NCBI RefSeq assembly: GCF_005886345.1
Contig: NZ_PNEC01000009.1
Span: forward strand, 1 to 64,000
DNA from: Pseudoalteromonas phenolica
GTDB lineage: Bacteria; Pseudomonadota; Gammaproteobacteria; Enterobacterales; Alteromonadaceae
Direction: 5' to 3'
Length of the DNA: 64,000 bases
The position numbers and the translations under genes are program-made. The first letter of the stretch is position 1, and each line of letters opens with the position of its first letter. The notes beneath the pieces are model-generated. The model was not told the DNA's origin, ran no database searches, and saw nothing but the letters and a program-made list of their open reading frames with translations. Shown here piece by piece: positions 59,873-64,000 of this stretch.

Positions 59873-60832
59873 CTAAATAATGTAATACATATATCCGATG
59901 AACGCCGCTAACAGTAAACCACCTTCAACACGATTAATACGACGAGTGCCTTTTAAGCTAAGACTCATTGCGATAAGAGCAAATGTTGCCCCAAGCATAA
60001 TATAAATATCACGCTGTGCGATGTTAGCGTCGATATTAGCAGGGTTTAAAATGCCCGCGATTGAAAGTACGGCTAAAATATTAAAAATGTTGGAGCCAAT
60101 AATATTACCCATGGCGAGGTCATCTTCATTTTTAAGCACTCCTGCGATACAAGCAGCTAATTCAGGTAGACTCGTGCCTACCGCGATGATGGTTAAGCCG
60201 ATTAATAAGTCACTCATGCCGAAGTATTTAGCAATGTCTACAGCTGCATCAATTAAATAACCTGAGCTGATCGGTAATAAGATCATACCAACAATAAGCC
60301 AAAGCACGGCTTTACTGGTAGGAACATCATTAGGTACTTCATCGCATGCCTCAGCGACCAAAGGGTCATCATCTTGATTATCTGAACGTTTTGTTAAAAT
60401 AAGTAATGAGGCGAGAAAAGTAATAAATGCAACAAATAAAATGATGCCTTCGGTGCGGCTAAAGTGGTTATCACTAACAATAAACCAAGCCCCTAAAGAA
60501 ACAATAACGAGTAATGGCATTTCGCGTTTTAGAATGCCTGACCCCACAGACAGTGGACGTAGTAGGGCGGTGATACCTAATACCAATAAAATATTAGCAA
60601 TATTAGAGCCTACGGCGTTGCCCACTGCTGTATCTGTTTTATCTGCCATCGCAGCTTGTGCCGCCACCATCATTTCAGGTGCTGAAGAGCCCATTGCTAC
60701 TATAGTTAAACCGACAATTAATGTTGGTACACCAAAATTTCTAGCAAGTGCTGCAGCACCAAATACAAATCGGTCAGCACTCCAAACTAATGCGGCAAAG
60801 CCAAGTATCAAAACGATGAAAGATAGAACCAT
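59873..60832 (-). CDS. yrbG: YrbG family calcium/sodium antiporter (CaCA)
   Basis: 319 residues from the ATG at 60832, which fits the E. coli YrbG N-terminus; the frame extends 13 codons upstream without homology. Ten hydrophobic segments with the two alpha repeats GSSAPEMMVA near 47 and GTSLPELAAC near 220, each followed by the GN(A/I)(V/I)GSN motif, typical of cation exchangers. It likely exchanges Ca2+ for Na+. No strong ribosome site is seen. It begins the leftward cluster and is divergent from mlaF. Confidence 0.93.
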   Translation of the reverse strand: MVLSFIVLILGFAALVWSADRFVFGAAALARNFGVPTLIVGLTIVAMGSSAPEMMVAAQAAMADKTDTAVGNAVGSNIANILLVLGITALLRPLSVGSGILKREMPLLVIVSLGAWFIVSDNHFSRTEGIILFVAFITFLASLLILTKRSDNQDDDPLVAEACDEVPNDVPTSKAVLWLIVGMILLPISSGYLIDAAVDIAKYFGMSDLLIGLTIIAVGTSLPELAACIAGVLKNEDDLAMGNIIGSNIFNILAVLSIAGILNPANIDANIAQRDIYIMLGATFALIAMSLSLKGTRRINRVEGGLLLAAFIGYMYYII

Positions 60833-61031
60833 AAAAAGAATATGCCAACAACGAATACAAAATTGCGGCAAATAGTATCAAAAGCATAAAAAAAAGTATA
60901 AACAAAACGCCTAGCAAAGACTTTATTCATCAAAATTGAAAGATGTAAGCAACAATGTAATTGGTAACTTACAAAATTTTACGAATTCCCTTTTCACTCT
61001 AAATCTAAAAAAAAGTATTATATAGAAATTG
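60833..61031. other. Divergent promoter region of the yrbG and mla operons
   Basis: 199 bases, AT-rich, between yrbG on the left and mlaF on the right. It should hold promoters for both long operons. No clear sigma-70 pair or repeat was assigned. The same divergent arrangement occurs in E. coli. Confidence 0.5.
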
Positions 61032-61862
61032 GTGAACCAGAATGTGGAGCGCGACTTGTCGCAATCAATTATTGAAATCAAGGATGTTACTTTCTCAAGA
61101 GGTGATAGGACCATCTATAAGAATATGAGTTTCTCTGTACCTAAAGGGAAAATCACCGCAATTATGGGCCCCAGTGGGATTGGTAAAACGACCATGTTAC
61201 GTCTTATCGGTGGTCAGTTAAAACCTGACAGTGGCGATATTACCTTTGAAGGACAAAGTGTTCCTGGTATGACCCGGGCAGAGTTATATGAAGCACGTAC
61301 TAAAATGAGTATGTTATTCCAAAGCGGTGCTTTATTTACTGACATGTCAGTATTCGACAATGTTGCCTTTCCACTGCGAGAGCATACGCAGTTAAGCGAA
61401 GAGCTAATTCGTTTAGTCGTGTTAATGAAATTACAAGCTGTTGGTTTGCGTGGTGCCAGAGATTTAATGCCTTCTGAGTTATCTGGTGGTATGGCAAGGC
61501 GTGCTGCATTAGCGCGTTCAATTGCACTCGACCCTGAACTCATCATGTATGATGAGCCATTCGCTGGGCAAGACCCTATTTCTATGGGGGTATTGGTACG
61601 TCTAATTAAATCTTTGAATCAAGTTCTGGGTTTATCTTCTCTCATTGTAACCCATGATGTTACTGAAGTGCTGAGTATTGCCGATCATGTGGTGATCATT
61701 GCTGAGCAAGGTGTGATCGGAAGTGGCTCTCCAGAGCAGATGTTGCGACATAGTTCTCCTTTAGTACAGCAATTCTTAAAAGGCCTGTCTGATGGGCCGG
61801 TGCCTTTCCACTTTAAAGCTGCGCCATATGAAGACGAATTATTATTAGGAGCACAGCAATAA
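61032..61862 (+). CDS. mlaF: Phospholipid ABC transporter ATPase MlaF
   Basis: 276 residues from GTG at 61032 (TTG at 61029 and GTG at 61044 are alternatives; no strong ribosome site settles it). Walker [11 protein letters not shown] near 48, signature [14 protein letters not shown] near 150, Walker [14 protein letters not shown] near 171, and the C-terminal [14 protein letters not shown] segment shared with E. coli MlaF. It powers MlaFEDB, which moves phospholipids between MlaC and the inner membrane. TAA overlaps the ATG of mlaE. Confidence 0.96.
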   Translation: MNQNVERDLSQSIIEIKDVTFSRGDRTIYKNMSFSVPKGKITAIMGPSGIGKTTMLRLIGGQLKPDSGDITFEGQSVPGMTRAELYEARTKMSMLFQSGALFTDMSVFDNVAFPLREHTQLSEELIRLVVLMKLQAVGLRGARDLMPSELSGGMARRAALARSIALDPELIMYDEPFAGQDPISMGVLVRLIKSLNQVLGLSSLIVTHDVTEVLSIADHVVIIAEQGVIGSGSPEQMLRHSSPLVQQFLKGLSDGPVPFHFKAAPYEDELLLGAQQ

Positions 61863-62638
61863 TGGACTTTTTACAAGCGCTAGGACACAAGACGCTTAGC
61901 CGTTTTGCCTCATTAGGTCGTGCAACACGTATGCTGTTGGGTGCATTACTCAGCATGCCTAATTTTAAGAAAGGCACCCCGTTACTAATCAAACAGTTAT
62001 ACATGGTTGGTCATCAATCGTTATTGATCATCATGGTATCGGGCTTATTCATTGGTATGGTTTTAGCGTTACAAGGTTATACCGTGCTTGTAGGCTATGG
62101 TGCTGAAGACAGCTTAGGGCCTCTGGTTGCACTTAGCTTATTACGAGAGTTAGGGCCGGTTGTAACCGCGTTATTATTTGCTGGTCGAGCAGGCAGTGCA
62201 TTAACTGCTGAAATAGGGTTAATGAAAGCAACTGAGCAGTTATCTAGTCTTGAAATGATGGCAATCGACCCTCTCAAGCGAGTTGTTGCCCCGCGTTTCT
62301 GGGCCGGTTTTATCAGTATGCCACTATTGGCATTAATCTTTTCTGCGGTTGCGATAATTGGCGCACATTTAGTGGGGGTTGATTGGTTAGGTGTTGATTC
62401 AGGCAGCTTCTGGTCAATCATGCAGTCTCAGGTGTCGTTCCAGCAAGATATTTTAAATGGCATGATCAAGAGCTTTGTGTTCGCGCTGATCGTGACATGG
62501 ATTGCGCTTTATAAAGGCTATGACTGTGTGCCTACGTCAGAAGGGATCAGTAAAGCTACAACAGAGACAGTTGTTCATTCGTCGCTGGCCGTTTTAGGTT
62601 TCGACTTTTTATTAACAGCGGTGATGTTTTCAAGTTAA
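61862..62638 (+). CDS. mlaE: Phospholipid ABC transporter permease MlaE
   Basis: 258 residues, five to six hydrophobic segments, with the family signature [24 protein letters not shown] split over 96-120 and [19 protein letters not shown] near 122-140. It is the permease of the Mla complex that keeps outer-membrane lipid asymmetry. Coupled to mlaF through a TAATG overlap; mlaD begins 15 bases later. Confidence 0.97.
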   Translation: MDFLQALGHKTLSRFASLGRATRMLLGALLSMPNFKKGTPLLIKQLYMVGHQSLLIIMVSGLFIGMVLALQGYTVLVGYGAEDSLGPLVALSLLRELGPVVTALLFAGRAGSALTAEIGLMKATEQLSSLEMMAIDPLKRVVAPRFWAGFISMPLLALIFSAVAIIGAHLVGVDWLGVDSGSFWSIMQSQVSFQQDILNGMIKSFVFALIVTWIALYKGYDCVPTSEGISKATTETVVHSSLAVLGFDFLLTAVMFSS

Positions 62639-62653
62639 GGGTTTTGAGAAATT

Positions 62654-63199
62654 ATGAATACACGGAAAATTGAAATTTTAGTTGGTTTATTTGTCGCTTT
62701 AGGCGTTGCAGCTTTTGCTGTTTTAGCTCTAAAAGTGGCAAATTCAGGGATCAGTGGTAATGGTGAAACTTACACATTAAGTGCTAAATTTGAAAACATT
62801 GGCTCTTTAAAAACGCGTGCGCCGATTAAAGTCGGTGGCGTGGTCATCGGTCGTGTTGAGAGCATTTATATTCACCCGCAAGAATTCCTACCTGTTGTGA
62901 ATATGAGTATTGATGCAAATTATGAGTGTCAGTTTTCAGATACAACAACGGTCTCTATTTTAACATCAGGTATTTTAGGTGAGCAGTATCTTGGTATTTC
63001 ACCTGTTATTGCTGCTGAATCTGCTAAGCAAACTTGCTTAGGAAATGATGTCGCGAGCGACACCGGTTCTGAATTAGATGACTTATTTGGTGTGGAAAGT
63101 GTCGCGCTAAAAGATGGTGATATGTTGACAGATACAAAGTCTGCATTAGTGCTTGAAGAGTTAATCGGTCAGTTCTTGTTTAACCAAGGTGGGGAATAA
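62654..63199 (+). CDS. mlaD: Mla complex MCE-domain protein MlaD
   Basis: 181 residues, close to E. coli MlaD (183). One N-terminal membrane helix (about 6-27) and an MCE domain (about 38-120) with the AKFENIGSLKTRAPIKVGGV segment near 40-60 and GILGEQYLGI near 108. MCE hexamers form the periplasmic channel of the Mla transporter. It lies between mlaE and mlaC with two bases to mlaC. Confidence 0.96.
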   Translation: MNTRKIEILVGLFVALGVAAFAVLALKVANSGISGNGETYTLSAKFENIGSLKTRAPIKVGGVVIGRVESIYIHPQEFLPVVNMSIDANYECQFSDTTTVSILTSGILGEQYLGISPVIAAESAKQTCLGNDVASDTGSELDDLFGVESVALKDGDMLTDTKSALVLEELIGQFLFNQGGE

Positions 63200-63201
63200 T
63201 C

Positions 63202-63876
63202 ATGTTTAAGAAATTATTAGCCGCAGTAGCTGGATTAGTTTTATCTGTGCAAGTAATGGCTGAATCAGCAGTTGATTTAAGTGACCCTTACAAAATGGTT
63301 GAGCAAGTAGCTGATAATACTTTTAAACGTGTAGCCAATGATCAAGGCATTATTGCTAAAGACAAAGAGCATCTTCGTCAGATAGTCGAGCAAGAGTTGA
63401 TGCCTTATGTAGACTATAAATATGCAGCGTATCGAGTATTGGGCAGCTACATACAAAAAGTTCGTACAATGAAAGACGCGTCAGAGAAAAAACAGGCCGT
63501 TGAGAATATCAAAACTTTCATTGATGTTTTTCAGCGCTATTTAGTTGCGACTTATGCGGGTGTGTTCACACAGTATAAAAACCAAAAGGTAGAGTTTGGC
63601 GAAGCGCGTAACTTTCAGGGCGACGATGTTGCTGTAGTTAAAACTCGCATTATTGAAGCGGGTAAGCCTGACATCAAAATCGATTTTAAAGTGCGCAAAG
63701 GCAAGAACAATGAGTGGCGAGCTTACGACATGATGGCAGAAGGTATCTCTTTATTAGATGCCAAGCAAACAGAGCTTCACGGTGTTTTACGTCAAAAAGG
63801 CATCGAGCATGTAATTGACCTTTTAGATAAGAAGAGTCGCTTACCTGTTCAGTTTAGAGGTGATGATGGCAACTAA
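63202..63876 (+). CDS. mlaC: Periplasmic phospholipid-binding protein MlaC
   Basis: 224 residues with a signal peptide ending VQVMA near 20. The mature domain begins VDLSDPYKMVEQVADNTF and contains MPYVDYKYAAYRVLG near 68, both typical for the MlaC/Ttg2D family. It shuttles phospholipid between the outer-membrane MlaA complex and MlaFEDB. Its last 11 bases overlap the start of mlaB. Confidence 0.96.
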   Translation: MFKKLLAAVAGLVLSVQVMAESAVDLSDPYKMVEQVADNTFKRVANDQGIIAKDKEHLRQIVEQELMPYVDYKYAAYRVLGSYIQKVRTMKDASEKKQAVENIKTFIDVFQRYLVATYAGVFTQYKNQKVEFGEARNFQGDDVAVVKTRIIEAGKPDIKIDFKVRKGKNNEWRAYDMMAEGISLLDAKQTELHGVLRQKGIEHVIDLLDKKSRLPVQFRGDDGN

Positions 63877-64000
63877 TTTGCAGTTTTCACCACAACAAGA
63901 AGGTGTGGTAGCGATTAAGGGAGAACTAACCCGAAATAGCTTAATTGATGAACGCCTTCTTAACCAACAGCTACAAAGTACGCAGTCAGTCCTATATTTT
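63866..64000 (+). CDS. mlaB: STAS-domain protein MlaB, 5' part only
   Basis: Only the first 45 codons are present; the frame is open to the window end. The ATG at 63866 has an AGAGG site five bases upstream (63863 is the alternative) and gives MATNLQFSPQQEGVVAIKGELTR in part, which resembles a STAS first strand. Its position after mlaC matches the mlaFEDCB order. It stabilises MlaFE. The C-terminal half is outside the window. Confidence 0.85.
   Translation, partial: MATNLQFSPQQEGVVAIKGELTRNSLIDERLLNQQLQSTQSVLYF

Overview
The window is a compact stretch of chromosome from a marine gammaproteobacterium of the Alteromonadales, most likely Pseudoalteromonas or a close relative. The evidence is the moderately AT-rich composition, the gene orders shared with Shewanella, Vibrio and E. 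coli (csrD-mreBCD-maf-rng-yhdP-tldD, aroQ-accB-accC, fxsA-groESL, yrbG-kdsDC-lptCAB-rpoN-hpf-ptsN-rapZ-ptsO, mlaFEDC), and families such as DUF3016, DUF3313 and large S9 peptidases. I see no tRNA, rRNA, prophage, insertion sequence or CRISPR array. Genus assignment is inference from protein style, not from a search.

Layout. (1) 1-18.8 kb is a mixed region of single-gene units: a TRIC-like channel, the transformation helicase ComM, an orphan OmpR-type regulator, a secreted prolyl oligopeptidase, a CNNM/CBS membrane protein, a REC-EAL c-di-GMP phosphodiesterase, an M50 intramembrane protease, a short-chain fatty acid transporter, an AEC carrier, YacL, a 2OG-Fe(II) oxygenase with an HxE triad, a thioesterase, an unknown membrane protein, and uvrA. 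(2) 18.8-36.6 kb runs mostly rightward: YajR-like MFS, ssb, a degenerate CsrD-like protein, then (after a leftward PLP enzyme and a PEGA/FGE-fold exported protein) the shape operon mreBCD-maf-rng-yhdP-nitrilase-tldD. (3) 36.7-41.3 kb is leftward: accC, accB, aroQ, then cutA-dsbD. (4) 41.3-44.4 kb holds a long palindromic intergenic element and fxsA, groES and groEL behind a sigma-32-type promoter. (5) 44.5-51.5 kb is accessory: a secreted EEP-fold nuclease/phosphatase, a DUF3313 lipoprotein with an RND adaptor and pump, and a DUF3016 protein. (6) 51.6-60.8 kb is leftward: mgtE and the large LPS-transport/sigma-54/nitrogen-PTS cluster. (7) 61-64 kb is the rightward mla lipid-transport operon, cut inside mlaB by the window end.

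How the parts fit. A dominant theme is the cell envelope: Kdo synthesis and LPS transport (kdsD, kdsC, lptCAB), phospholipid trafficking (mla, yhdP), cell shape (mreBCD), fatty-acid synthesis (accBC), periplasmic disulfide reduction (dsbD) and efflux (RND). No obvious novel multi-gene system stands out. The most interesting items are the 172-bp palindromic repeat, the exported coiled-coil/PEGA/FGE-fold protein in front of mreB at the position where MSHA pilus genes lie in Vibrio and Shewanella, the HxE oxygenase, the lipoprotein-RND operon without an outer-membrane factor, and an unknown membrane protein between the thioesterase gene and uvrA.
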